From assembly GCA_027482225.1 (NCBI GenBank), contig JAIXWD010000007.1:248001-312000 (forward strand): 64,000 nucleotides of DNA. The letters run 5' to 3'. Positions 1 to 8,288 of the stretch are shown here, piece after piece. This stretch comes from Bacteroidota bacterium. Its GTDB lineage: Bacteria; Bacteroidota; Bacteroidia; UKL13-3. Numbering within the stretch: position 1 is the stretch's first letter; every line of letters begins with the position of its first letter. The position numbers were made by a program, and so were the translations under genes. Below the pieces are notes generated by a model. That model was given only the letters and a program-made list of their open reading frames with translations. It searched no databases and was not told the origin of the DNA.

Positions 1-184
1 TTTGCTGTGCAATACTTATTGGATTATACACTACACCGTATGGCTGAGCCAATACTTGGAATTGATGTTGCTTTAACAAATCACTAATATTATCGGCAAA
101 ACAAGAGCCTGTGAGCAACATAGGTTGTTTGTAGTTAAACCTTTGGTTGGGTGATTTAGGTGTAAAATTTAATTTAAAATCCAT
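1..184 (-). CDS. GSCFA-domain protein, 5' part only (runs off the left edge)
   Basis: Reading the minus strand from an ATG at 184 gives 61 codons open to the window edge. Residues 24-30 read LLTGSCFA, the motif that names the GSCFA family (PF08885), and are followed by DNISDLL and a conserved-looking QPYGVVYNP block. GSCFA proteins are found in Bacteroidota and Proteobacteria and are predicted to have a GDSL/SGNH-hydrolase-like fold; their substrate is not established. Only the N-terminus is visible, so catalytic residues further on cannot be judged. No signal peptide is seen, so a cytoplasmic location is likely. The gene diverges from the PhoH-like gene, with the palindrome cluster in its upstream region. 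Confidence 0.8.
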   Translation of the reverse strand, partial: MDFKLNFTPKSPNQRFNYKQPMLLTGSCFADNISDLLKQHQFQVLAQPYGVVYNPISIAQQ

Positions 185-238
185 CGCCTGCAAGTTAATC
201 ATTTACAGCCATCAAAAAATATGGTTTGGGGTTGATTG

Positions 239-483
239 CACTTTCAACCCTTTCAGGGTTGGTTTGTTATTGTTCATCATCGTCAACCACAAAATGCATT
301 CGAGGCTATTCACATTCAACCCTTTTAGGGTTGTCATGTGCAATCAAAATAAACAAGTCCGTAGGACTTGAATATGAAAAACCGCGGGTGAAAACCGAGG
401 CTAGAACTTACAATAAAAAACAACTCCCGAGGAATTGAATGTGTTTTAAAGCTCAAATTTCACGTTCAACCCTATCAGGGTTG
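239..483. repeat. REP/BIME-like cluster of five 23-bp palindromic units
   Basis: Five related 23-bp units lie at 239-261, 311-333, 354-376, 421-443 and 461-483. Units 1, 2 and 5 read CACnTTCAA followed by a hairpin such as CAACCCTTTCAGGGTTG. Units 3 and 4 are the same design on the opposite strand: hairpins CAAGTCCGTAGGACTTG and CAACTCCCGAGGAATTG, each followed by TTGAATATG or TTGAATGTG, the complement of the CAC-side tail. A further GC-rich stem (CCGCGG...CCGAGG) sits at 382-400. Head and tail orientation with covarying stems is the hallmark of REP/BIME elements, which in other bacteria are spread by RAYT transposases. No RAYT is in the window. Confidence 0.75.
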
Positions 484-697
484 CAATTTAGAATCAACCC
501 AAATGAACTCAAATATCTTCAACTTCAAAACATGTAAACCAAACCAATTAACTAATCACCCAATAACAAGTCAACTAAATACCCATGTACATATCATGTT
601 TACAACTATTAAAGCCTCTAAACATTATATTCATAAATATTTTCGTTAATTGAATATTGTTAATAAAAATATCCCTTAACCTATAATTACAGCAGCC
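484..697. other. AT-rich intergenic spacer upstream of the PhoH-like gene
   Basis: This spacer has no credible reading frame. It contains a run of CCAATTAACTAATCA-like units at about 544-578, resembling the tandem units at 16757-16794. A promoter for the PhoH-like gene should lie here, but I see no clear TAnnTTTG box close to its ATG. Confidence 0.4.
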
Positions 698-2032
698 ATG
701 GCCAAGAAAGCATCAGAGAAAAAAATTTTTGTTTTAGACACCTCCGTAATTTTATACGATCATAATTGCATCAATAATTTTCAGGAACATGATGTAGCCA
801 TACCAATAACTGTTCTTGAAGAATTAGATAACTTTAAAAAAGGTAACGACACCATTAATTTCGAAGCGCGAGAGTTTATTCGTTACCTCGATAAACTTTC
901 AGGAGAATATACTTTAACGGAATGGATACCAATTAACGGGCGAGGAAGAGGAAAGTTACGCGTGCAGTTTAAAGAAAAAGCAACCATTGATGCCATGGTA
1001 GTTTTTGGCGATAGAAAAGCCGATCATAAGATATTAAATGCAGCCATGGCTATTAGTGAAGAGTACCCTTCGCGAAAAGTAATTATGGTTACAAAAGATG
1101 TAAACTTAAGACTTAAAGCAAAATCGTTAAACATTAATGCTGAAGACTACGAAACAGGTAAAATTAAAAACCTTGATACTTTACATACTGGAATTTCAAC
1201 CGTTGATGGTGTTAAACAATCGGTTATTGATTTGATTTATGCTGATGGTTTTGTTAGCTACGATTTATTGTTTAAAAAAAAGCCAGCAGCCAACCATTAT
1301 TTTATCCTAAAGAACAATAAAACCAGTGTATTGTGTTATTACAATCAACAAAACGAAAGCATAGAACGTATTGATAAACGAACTGCACATGGAATTAAAC
1401 CACGAAATGCAGAACAAACATTTGCCATGCATGCCGTGCTTAATCAAAATGTATCGTTAGTTAGTATTCAAGGTGTGGCTGGCACAGGTAAAACACTTTT
1501 GGCACTTGCCGCTGCTTTAGAACAACGACATAAATACCGACAAATATATTTAGCACGCCCTATTGTGCCACTCGGGAATAAAGACATTGGTTATTTACCA
1601 GGAGATATTAAAAGTAAAATTAATCCATACATGGAACCGCTTTGGGATAACCTTAAGCTAATACAAAACCAATGGAAAGAAACTGACAAGGAGTATCAAA
1701 AAATTACAGAGATGGTAACTCAAGAAAAATTGTTAGTTACGCCATTGGCTTATATTAGAGGTAGAAGTTTATCTAACATCTTATTTATTATAGACGAAGC
1801 ACAAAATTTAACTCCACTTGAGGTTAAAACTATTATTACACGTGCAGGAGAAGGCAGTAAAATAGTTTTTACAGGTGATGTTTTTCAGATAGATACTCCT
1901 TATCTTGATGCACAATCTAACGGTTTAAGTTATTTGATTGACCGTATACGTGATAACCCTATTTATGCGCATATAACACTTGAAAAAGGTGAACGGAGTG
2001 AACTTGCTAACGTAGCCAATTTGTTGTTGTAA
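698..2032 (+). CDS. PhoH-like ATPase with N-terminal PIN domain
   Basis: This 444-aa protein has two domains. Residues about 10-150 form a PIN nuclease-like domain beginning FVLDTSVILYD, with acidic residues at D14 and further on. Residues about 220-444 form a PhoH-type P-loop ATPase, with Walker A GVAGTGKT at about 259-266 and Walker B LFIIDEAQ at about 362-369. The PIN-PhoH fusion (PhoH2/YlaK type) is proposed to couple ATP-driven RNA unwinding to RNA cleavage; that role comes from family work and is not shown here. The length is normal and the protein is cytoplasmic. A weak stem-loop with a T-run follows the stop. The gene appears monocistronic because the next gene starts after that terminator. 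Confidence 0.93.
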   Translation: MAKKASEKKIFVLDTSVILYDHNCINNFQEHDVAIPITVLEELDNFKKGNDTINFEAREFIRYLDKLSGEYTLTEWIPINGRGRGKLRVQFKEKATIDAMVVFGDRKADHKILNAAMAISEEYPSRKVIMVTKDVNLRLKAKSLNINAEDYETGKIKNLDTLHTGISTVDGVKQSVIDLIYADGFVSYDLLFKKKPAANHYFILKNNKTSVLCYYNQQNESIERIDKRTAHGIKPRNAEQTFAMHAVLNQNVSLVSIQGVAGTGKTLLALAAALEQRHKYRQIYLARPIVPLGNKDIGYLPGDIKSKINPYMEPLWDNLKLIQNQWKETDKEYQKITEMVTQEKLLVTPLAYIRGRSLSNILFIIDEAQNLTPLEVKTIITRAGEGSKIVFTGDVFQIDTPYLDAQSNGLSYLIDRIRDNPIYAHITLEKGERSELANVANLLL

Positions 2033-2041
2033 AGTATTAAT

Positions 2042-2070
2042 GAGGTGATCGCAAGGTTGCCTCTTTTTTT
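2042..2070 (+). terminator. Weak intrinsic terminator after the PhoH-like gene
   Basis: GAGG (2042-2045) can pair with CCTC (2060-2063), directly followed by seven T. The stem is short, so the call rests mainly on its position after the stop and on the T-run. Confidence 0.45.
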
Positions 2071-2094
2071 ATAACCATTAATAAATTACTACAC

Positions 2095-4560
2095 ATGCAC
2101 GGATTAAGTAAATATGAAGCAGAGCAGTTATTAAAGAAGTTTGGTTATAATGAATTACCTAGCGCAAAGCCCAAAAACTTGTTGCGTATTGCATTGGAGG
2201 TAATTAAAGAGCCTATGTTTTTATTGTTGTTGGCTTGTGCCAGCATATACCTTTTGGTTGGCGACCATACAGAAGGTGTAATCATGTTTTTTTCTATTGT
2301 ACTTATTATTTCTATTACATTTTATCAATACCGAAAAACAGAAAAAGCACTAGAGGCATTAAAAAAACTGTCGTCACCACGTGTATTGGTTAAACGTGAT
2401 GGAGTAGAAATAAGAATTGCAGGACGAGACATAGTACCTGGTGATATAATGCTTATTAACGATGGAGATCGTATTGCAGCTGATGCTATTTTAATTAATA
2501 GTGTGAACCTTAAGGTAGACGAATCGATACTTACAGGTGAATCCATTGCAATTGAAAAAGACCTACTTACTGAACAAATAGAATTATACAGTGGCACTTT
2601 GACTGTGCAAGGAAAAGGTATTGCAAAAGTTACACAAACAGGTATTAATGCAAAGATTGGATCAATAGCAACTTCACTAAAAAATATTGAAGATAACGAA
2701 CCAAAATTACAAAAGGAAATGAAAATTCTTATTCGTAATTTGGGTATTGGTGGTGTTGCTATAAGTATATCAGTAGTGATATTGTTTTATTTTACAAGAG
2801 GTAATTTTGTACAATCGTTACTTACAGGTTTATCATCAGCAATGGCTATTTTGCCCGAAGAGTTTCCTGTTGTGCTTACCATTTTTATGGCATTAGGTGC
2901 ATGGCGTATGTCTAAAAAAAATGTACTCACACGTAAACCATCGGCAATAGAATCTTTAGGTTCGGCTACCATTTTATGTAGTGATAAAACGGGCACTATT
3001 ACACAGAACAAAATGGAAGTAAAAGCTATTTCCCTTGATGGAATTATCATTAATAATAACGAATTTACTTCATTGTCGCAATTAGCCTTAAGCCTTATTA
3101 AAACAGCCTATAATGCTACATCTCCAGATTCTATAGACCCAATGGAGAAAGCAATTATAAACTTTTTTAACCAACACCATAAAACATCAGCCCAAGAACT
3201 TTTAAGAGAGTACCCTTTAACCCGAAAACTGCTGGCTATGACAAGGGTATTGCAAACCGGAGAAGAAATAAGTATTTCAACAAAAGGAGCCCCCGAGGCT
3301 ATTTTTGAATTGTGTAATTTGAGCCAAGACGATGTTAACCGCGAACTTAAATTGGTAAATGAAATGGCAAAACAAGGGCATCGTGTTTTGGGTGTAGCAA
3401 CTGCCGAATATTATAAAGCCATTTTACCAGAAACACAGCACGATTTTAAATATATTTATTGTGGGTTAATTGCATTTGAAGATCCAATAAGACCTGAAGT
3501 ACCAAAAGCCATAAAAGAATGTAAAAAGGCAGGCATACAAGTAATGATGATAACAGGCGATTATCCTGCTACTGCAAAAAGTATTGCCCAACAAGCAGGA
3601 CTTGAAGTTAAAGGTATGATTACTGGAGATGAAATTAACCAGCTGTCTGACGAATCCTTACAAAAACATTTGAATCATGTATCAGTAGTTGCTCGGGTGG
3701 TTCCTGAACAAAAGTTACGCATAATTAAAGCCCTTCAAAAAAATGGTCATATTGTAGCCATGACAGGTGATGGCGTAAATGATGCCCCTGCTTTAAAAGC
3801 CGCGAACATTGGCATTGCAATGGGTAATAAAGGAACTGATGTGGCGCGTGAAGCTTCTGCCATTGTTTTGTTGGATGATAACTTTGCATCTATTGTTTCA
3901 GGTGTTCGTTTAGGTAGAAGAATATTTGATAACCTACAAAAAGCCATGTCATACATTATGGCCATACACATGCCTATTATTGGCATGGCCTTGTTACCAG
4001 CAATATTACCTCATTTACCCATACTTTTACTTCCTTTACACATCATCTTTATGGAACTCATAATAGATCCTATGTGTTCTATTGCATTTGAATCAGAACA
4101 AGATGAAAAAAACATCATGTTAAGACCTCCGCATCCTGTAAACGAACATTTTTTTGGCAGCAAACAAATAATAAGCAGCTCTTTTAGAGGCATTATATTA
4201 TTTGTGGTAATAATCGTAGTTTATTTCATTTCCAACACTTTAGGATACCAAGAAGACGAAATTAGGGGCATCACATTTACTGCGCTAATTATGGGTAATG
4301 TGGTGATGATATTATCTAACCTGTCAAAAACAAGAAGTTTTATTGCAGTGATTTTGGAGAAAAACATATCTACTTCTATAATTATTTCTTTAGCATTAAT
4401 ACTTAATGCACTTATCCTTTTTATACCAATTTTACAAGAACTATTTAAGGTACAAGCGCCAGATGTAAAAGGATTTATTGCTCCTGTTATTGGGGCATTA
4501 TCAATACTTGCTATGTTTGAGTTAACAAAACATATTACTCCTAAAGCGAAAGAAAAATAA
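2095..4560 (+). CDS. Cation-transporting P-type ATPase (P2-like)
   Basis: This 821-aa integral membrane pump begins with a short cation-ATPase N-terminal domain (LSKYEAEQLLKKFGYNEL). It has the actuator motif LTGES at about 146-150, the phosphorylation motif DKTGTIT at about 297, and the hinge MTGDGVNDAPAL at about 556-567. Paired helices lie at about 37-75 and 215-275, with more after residue 620. The layout is that of Ca2+/cation P2 ATPases, which export ions at the cost of ATP. Two ion-site regions differ from SERCA: the TM4 motif is PEEFP rather than PEGLP, and the TM6 region reads MELIIDP where SERCA has NLVTDG. The transported ion is therefore uncertain. The gene ends one base from the convergent tonB stop. 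Confidence 0.9.
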   Translation: MHGLSKYEAEQLLKKFGYNELPSAKPKNLLRIALEVIKEPMFLLLLACASIYLLVGDHTEGVIMFFSIVLIISITFYQYRKTEKALEALKKLSSPRVLVKRDGVEIRIAGRDIVPGDIMLINDGDRIAADAILINSVNLKVDESILTGESIAIEKDLLTEQIELYSGTLTVQGKGIAKVTQTGINAKIGSIATSLKNIEDNEPKLQKEMKILIRNLGIGGVAISISVVILFYFTRGNFVQSLLTGLSSAMAILPEEFPVVLTIFMALGAWRMSKKNVLTRKPSAIESLGSATILCSDKTGTITQNKMEVKAISLDGIIINNNEFTSLSQLALSLIKTAYNATSPDSIDPMEKAIINFFNQHHKTSAQELLREYPLTRKLLAMTRVLQTGEEISISTKGAPEAIFELCNLSQDDVNRELKLVNEMAKQGHRVLGVATAEYYKAILPETQHDFKYIYCGLIAFEDPIRPEVPKAIKECKKAGIQVMMITGDYPATAKSIAQQAGLEVKGMITGDEINQLSDESLQKHLNHVSVVARVVPEQKLRIIKALQKNGHIVAMTGDGVNDAPALKAANIGIAMGNKGTDVAREASAIVLLDDNFASIVSGVRLGRRIFDNLQKAMSYIMAIHMPIIGMALLPAILPHLPILLLPLHIIFMELIIDPMCSIAFESEQDEKNIMLRPPHPVNEHFFGSKQIISSSFRGIILFVVIIVVYFISNTLGYQEDEIRGITFTALIMGNVVMILSNLSKTRSFIAVILEKNISTSIIISLALILNALILFIPILQELFKVQAPDVKGFIAPVIGALSILAMFELTKHITPKAKEK

Positions 4561-4561
4561 G

Positions 4562-5410
4562 TTACGGTCTAAATTTAAATACGATTGTAATTGTTCCAAA
4601 TTGCTCCTCAGGGGCACTAGGATTTGGAGAGAAACGGGTATCGAGTGCAGCTTGTTTAGCCTTAGCAAGCAATATTGGACTTAGTGTATTTGTACCTCTT
4701 TGATTAGGCATTGCTTTGGTAACTTTGCCATTTTTATCAACTACAATACTTACCACTACTTTACCTGTCTCTTTCGAGTTGTCTTCAATATTTGGTTTAC
4801 GTGCTAAACTACGTCCTTTTAATTCGTATGTTATACCATCACCATTTCCAGGACCAGTTCCATTACCTGAACCAGTTCCACTACCTATGCCTCCATTACC
4901 GTAACCATTTCCGTTAGGGTCTCCATTGGGGTCTCCATCTGCAGCACCTTGGTTTCCAGGAGCATCACCATCACCATGTCCACTTGCATCTGCACTGTTA
5001 TTACGCTTCTTAAATAAACTTTTTTCGTCTGCTTTTCGTGGTTGTTCAACAGGTTTCTCTGTTGTTTTTTTTATAGGCTTATTTACTTCAACTTTTTTTA
5101 CCTCTTTAGGCGCAACAACAGCAGGTGCTTCTTCTACCTCTTGGGTGGCAACAGGTTGTTCGGTTTCTTCAACAGGCGGAGTAGGTTCAGGAACACTAGG
5201 ATCTGTAACTGGCACATCACTTGGGCCACCCATATTTTCTTCACCCAAAGCCATTGTTAAGCCCATTCCACCATATTCTATAGGTGGATTTGGCGGAGAT
5301 AAAACTAACCACCACAACAGCAAAAACAACAATGCATGTATGATGGCAGTACCAGCATATCCAATAATTTTATTACGTTGTTCTAATTTATCTATTGATG
5401 CGTCCGACAT
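4562..5410 (-). CDS. tonB: TonB-family energy transducer
   Basis: This 282-aa protein has one N-terminal membrane helix (about 17-37) containing H25 in a TxxxH setting like the SxxxH of TonB. A periplasmic Pro/Glu/Lys-rich spacer covers about 75-130, followed by an unusual Gly/Asn/Asp-rich linker at about 150-190. The C-terminal TonB domain (about 195-282) contains KVVVSIVVDKNGKV and ends in IVFKFRP. It transmits proton-motive force from ExbB-ExbD to outer-membrane receptors. It is the last gene of a three-gene minus-strand operon, 6 nt after exbD. No TonB-dependent receptor is nearby, so this is probably a general-purpose set. It meets the P-type ATPase gene tail to tail. Confidence 0.9.
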   Translation of the reverse strand: MSDASIDKLEQRNKIIGYAGTAIIHALLFLLLWWLVLSPPNPPIEYGGMGLTMALGEENMGGPSDVPVTDPSVPEPTPPVEETEQPVATQEVEEAPAVVAPKEVKKVEVNKPIKKTTEKPVEQPRKADEKSLFKKRNNSADASGHGDGDAPGNQGAADGDPNGDPNGNGYGNGGIGSGTGSGNGTGPGNGDGITYELKGRSLARKPNIEDNSKETGKVVVSIVVDKNGKVTKAMPNQRGTNTLSPILLAKAKQAALDTRFSPNPSAPEEQFGTITIVFKFRP

Positions 5411-5416
5411 AAAACA

Positions 5417-5815
5417 TTACTCAGGTTGTGTAGCTAAAACGGCTTTAGCCTTTAATTTATTGCATACTTTCATAATGTGTACTAAATATTCAACTGGTAC
5501 ACTTTTATCACAGTTAATAGAAACCACAGCATCATCGGCATTTACAGTTTTTAATTGATTACCTAACTCTGTTTCCAATACCTCTTGTGTAGTTTGTGTA
5601 CCATTAACATACCACAATAAATCGGCAGTAACACTTACCGCAATTGCTTTGGGTGTAGTTACTTGGTTATTAGCTTTAGGTAAGCTAACTTTAATGGCAT
5701 TAGGACTAACCAATGTTGATGTAATCATAAAAAATATGAGTAACAAAAACACCAAATCCGTCATAGAAGCCATACTAAAATCAGGCTTTACCTTTGTACG
5801 TCTTTTAAATGCCAT
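5417..5815 (-). CDS. exbD: ExbD/TolR-family biopolymer transport protein
   Basis: This 132-aa protein has a basic cytoplasmic N-terminus, then one membrane helix starting SMTDLVFLLLIFFM. It carries the conserved intramembrane aspartate that serves the proton channel of ExbD/TolR/MotB proteins. The rest is a periplasmic domain of the usual size. It starts 2 nt after the exbB stop codon and lies 6 nt before tonB, so the three genes are almost certainly co-transcribed. The tonB neighbour favours an ExbD role over TolR. Confidence 0.93.
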   Translation of the reverse strand: MAFKRRTKVKPDFSMASMTDLVFLLLIFFMITSTLVSPNAIKVSLPKANNQVTTPKAIAVSVTADLLWYVNGTQTTQEVLETELGNQLKTVNADDAVVSINCDKSVPVEYLVHIMKVCNKLKAKAVLATQPE

Positions 5816-5817
5816 AA

Positions 5818-6483
5818 CTAAGCAGGTTCTTGTAATAAGTCAATAAACTCAACCGCACTAGCTTCCATACGATGAATTATTTTCTCAATCATTGATGTTA
5901 ATTGGTTGTATGCGATATATGCGAAAATACCAATAATTAAACCAGCAACCGTTGTAACTAAAGCCTCATAAATACCACCTGCCAATAAACTAACGGTAAG
6001 GTTAGCACCAGCAGAACTCATTTTATGAAAAGCAGTAACCATACCAGTAACTGTTCCCAAAAAACCTAACATAGGCGCAGCACCACTAATGGTTGCTAAA
6101 GTTGGCATACCTGTTTCTAGTTTATTAATTTCGATATTCCCAACATTATGAATAGAAGTATCAATATCTTGTAACGGTTTACCAATACGTGTAACACCTT
6201 TTTCTATCATTCGTGCAATGGGAGAATTGGTACGCTCACACAAGGCTCTTGCACCTTTTATGTTACCATTAAGAACTAAGTCTTTAATATTTGCCATAAA
6301 GTTTGCTTCCAACTTTGAAGCTTTTTTCAAAGTTAAAAAACGTTCAATGGTTAGATAAACAGCTATAATACTCAATACAGCCAATGGAATCATAACAGGA
6401 CCACCTTTCATGGTAAGGTCTATTAAATTGATTGATTCGCTTGAAGGAGCAGTTTCGGTAATTTGTAATAATGTATGATTCAT
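5818..6483 (-). CDS. exbB: ExbB/MotA/TolQ-family proton channel
   Basis: This 221-aa protein has three predicted membrane helices: about 30-50, and two long ones in the C-terminal half around GFLGTVTGMVTAF and ALVTTVAGLIIGIFAYIAY. That is the ExbB/TolQ fold. It forms the pentameric proton channel that powers TonB. It is the first gene of the exbB-exbD-tonB operon. The 159-bp gap upstream, to the thioredoxin-like gene, should hold the operon promoter, though no TAnnTTTG box is evident there. Confidence 0.93.
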   Translation of the reverse strand: MNHTLLQITETAPSSESINLIDLTMKGGPVMIPLAVLSIIAVYLTIERFLTLKKASKLEANFMANIKDLVLNGNIKGARALCERTNSPIARMIEKGVTRIGKPLQDIDTSIHNVGNIEINKLETGMPTLATISGAAPMLGFLGTVTGMVTAFHKMSSAGANLTVSLLAGGIYEALVTTVAGLIIGIFAYIAYNQLTSMIEKIIHRMEASAVEFIDLLQEPA

Positions 6484-6642
6484 GTTGGTTAAAAAGCGGT
6501 TTTAATTATACTACTAAATAAATGTTTTGGCTTAGCTATTCTAATTTGCACTTAACCACATTTGCACAGTTATTTTAGCTGATGTGTATAGTTTTTTATC
6601 GACAAGTTTATACACTAATTTCTAAAAATAGTTAACCTAGAA

Positions 6643-7122
6643 TTAATGGATAACCTGGTTAACCAGCAACTGTAATTCTTCAAAAGTAAGCTCTCCTTCT
6701 TTAAAGTGTTTATAGCCTATATCACCTTTTATCATTAGGGTTGCGGGAATTGCGCCACTCCATTCTTCGCTCACTTTATTAATCCATTTATCAGCATTTA
6801 ACTCATTAATAAACACAACTTGTTGGGTTAGCTTTTTAGCCTTAATAAAATCTGTTACACGTGTAGCGATATCTTTTCGCATATCGGTTGTTACCAAATA
6901 TATTTTTACTTTTTTATTGGTGAAGGTATCTGCTAATTGTTCAAAATAGGGTAATTCTTCTAAGCAAGGTTTGCACCATGTAGCCCAAAAGTTTATGATG
7001 TATAGCGTATCACTTTTTGATGCATGAATGCCATCAATCCACTCAGGGGTTACAGTTTTAATTTGTTGTGCTTGTATATTACCCAACAAACCAAAAAATA
7101 GTGCTACTAAAAAGTATTTCAT
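6643..7122 (-). CDS. Secreted TlpA/thioredoxin-like protein
   Basis: This 159-aa protein has an N-terminal signal peptide (about 1-18, ending IQAQ) and a thioredoxin fold with the redox motif WATWCKPC (C50 and C53). It is a TlpA/ResA-like periplasmic disulfide reductase; family members supply reducing power for cytochrome c maturation or repair of secreted thiols. There is no cytochrome gene nearby to fix the substrate. A TACATTTG box ends 4 nt before the ATG, so the transcript may be leaderless (see findings). It is co-directional with exbB but separated by 159 bp and probably transcribed on its own. Confidence 0.88.
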   Translation of the reverse strand: MKYFLVALFFGLLGNIQAQQIKTVTPEWIDGIHASKSDTLYIINFWATWCKPCLEELPYFEQLADTFTNKKVKIYLVTTDMRKDIATRVTDFIKAKKLTQQVVFINELNADKWINKVSEEWSGAIPATLMIKGDIGYKHFKEGELTFEELQLLVNQVIH

Positions 7123-7126
7123 ATTT

Positions 7127-7134
7127 CAAATGTA
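7127..7134 (-). promoter_or_regulatory. TAnnTTTG (-7) box abutting the thioredoxin-like gene start
   Basis: On the minus strand TACATTTG is followed by four bases and then the ATG at 7122. It matches the Bacteroidota primary sigma -7 consensus. A TTG at 7161-7159 is a possible -33 element, slightly far away. Confidence 0.5.
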
Positions 7135-7193
7135 ATAAATAAGGGGTAATTATATTGGCAACAGAAGTTACACAACATATTATAAATTTACAT

Positions 7194-8195
7194 TTACTCC
7201 TCTTTATATGCTTCTTTTTTTATTACTACTACCCTATTTGCTTTAATTGCCTTATACGTTTTTATTTCTTTAGCTGCTTTATCAATTGAAATGTTTAACT
7301 CATAACCCAATAGCAAAATGTAGGTATTGATATAAATAAGTAGCATAATAACAATAAGCACTCCAATTGATCCATATACTTTGTTATAAGTGTTAAATGC
7401 ATTGATGTAACCCGAAAAAGCTAACGTGGTTAAAAGTATCGATACACAAGCAAACACAGCACCAGGTGAAATAAACCGCCATTGTTTGTTATGATTAGGT
7501 GCCAAGTAAAATATCATACTTATAAAAAACAAAATAAGAACAGCTACAATACTAATATTTAGTGAAACCAATAATACCGGGGTGATTTTAGAAGGAAAAT
7601 ATGCCAACTTATCTAGGTATTTGATGGTGAAGTTGCCAACAGTTAATAAACCAACTGCAATTAATAATGATACAGAAACAATGGTGGCTAGTATGATGGC
7701 AACAATTCTTTTTTTCCAAAACGACCGTGTTTCTTTTTGCCTTCCGTATTTGTTTAAAGCATTCATTAAAGAAACAAAACCATTGGTACTAAAATACATG
7801 GCAGTTAAAAAACCTAAAGATAACAGCCCACCTCGTTGGTTGTTTAAAATATCAATTAAAGTAGTTTGGGCTGCTTTGTATGCACTAGTTGGTAATAACT
7901 TTTCAAAAAAAAGCATAATACTTTGATGGCTATTACTAATAGGTATATATGCAATTAAGGTGAAAATAAAAATGATGGAAGGAAACAAGGCCAGAAAAAA
8001 AGTAAACGATAAAGACGTGGCGCGTAATTGTAAATCTCTTCTATCAACCCAACGAATAAAAAACTCTAATACGGTGTACCAACTAATACCAGTATAACCA
8101 GGTACTTGCTTACTTTGGGCAAAGTATATAAAACGCTTGGCTACAGTTGAATTAAGCAGCTTACGTGTTAACTTATTTGCTTTAGGTGGTTGCAC
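7194..8195 (-). CDS. YihY/BrkB family inner-membrane protein
   Basis: This 333-aa protein has six strongly hydrophobic segments and the family pattern near the N-terminus (RDLQLRATSLSFTFFLALFPSIIF). The YihY/UPF0761 (virulence factor BrkB) family is widespread; early RNase BN annotations of it were wrong and its transport function is unresolved. The C-terminus is a short basic cytoplasmic tail. No ATG precedes the conserved region, so I use the GTG at 8195. The stretch just upstream holds a solo copy of the inverted-repeat arm described at 19406. Confidence 0.88.
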   Translation of the reverse strand: MQPPKANKLTRKLLNSTVAKRFIYFAQSKQVPGYTGISWYTVLEFFIRWVDRRDLQLRATSLSFTFFLALFPSIIFIFTLIAYIPISNSHQSIMLFFEKLLPTSAYKAAQTTLIDILNNQRGGLLSLGFLTAMYFSTNGFVSLMNALNKYGRQKETRSFWKKRIVAIILATIVSVSLLIAVGLLTVGNFTIKYLDKLAYFPSKITPVLLVSLNISIVAVLILFFISMIFYLAPNHNKQWRFISPGAVFACVSILLTTLAFSGYINAFNTYNKVYGSIGVLIVIMLLIYINTYILLLGYELNISIDKAAKEIKTYKAIKANRVVVIKKEAYKEE

Positions 8196-8200
8196 TATTT

Positions 8201-8232
8201 AGTTATGATTGTTGAATTATTGGTTATGAGTG
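8201..8232. repeat. Solo copy of the 19.4-kb inverted-repeat arm
   Basis: This 32-bp stretch matches 27 of 32 positions of the left arm starting at 19411, including the run TGTTGAATTAT and the tail TTATGAGTG. It lies in the 93-bp gap between the BrkB-type and thioesterase genes, with no gene attached to it. Confidence 0.55.
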
Positions 8233-8288
8233 TTGAGGTATTTTTTATTTTAAATCTGCTAAGATTTCTATTTTCTGAATTCCAGCTT

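Noticed and set aside
147-438. Two overlapping small plus-strand frames containing FNPFRVG-type peptides
   Set aside because: They are translations of the palindromic repeats (CAACCCTTTCAGGGTTG) and of the antisense of the GSCFA gene start; no independent coding signal.
239-483. CRISPR-like repeat array
   Set aside because: Units are palindromic, lie in both orientations, have uneven spacers (29-50 nt) and differ in stem sequence. No cas gene is near. REP/BIME fits better.
4557-4565. Missing terminator between convergent P-type ATPase and tonB genes
   Set aside because: Stops are one base apart, so transcripts overlap, but tight convergent pairs are common in compact bacterial genomes and give no specific signal.
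4926-5558. 210-codon plus-strand frame
   Set aside because: It is antisense to tonB and exbD. Its length results from the Gly/Asn/Pro-rich composition of the tonB linker, not from coding selection.
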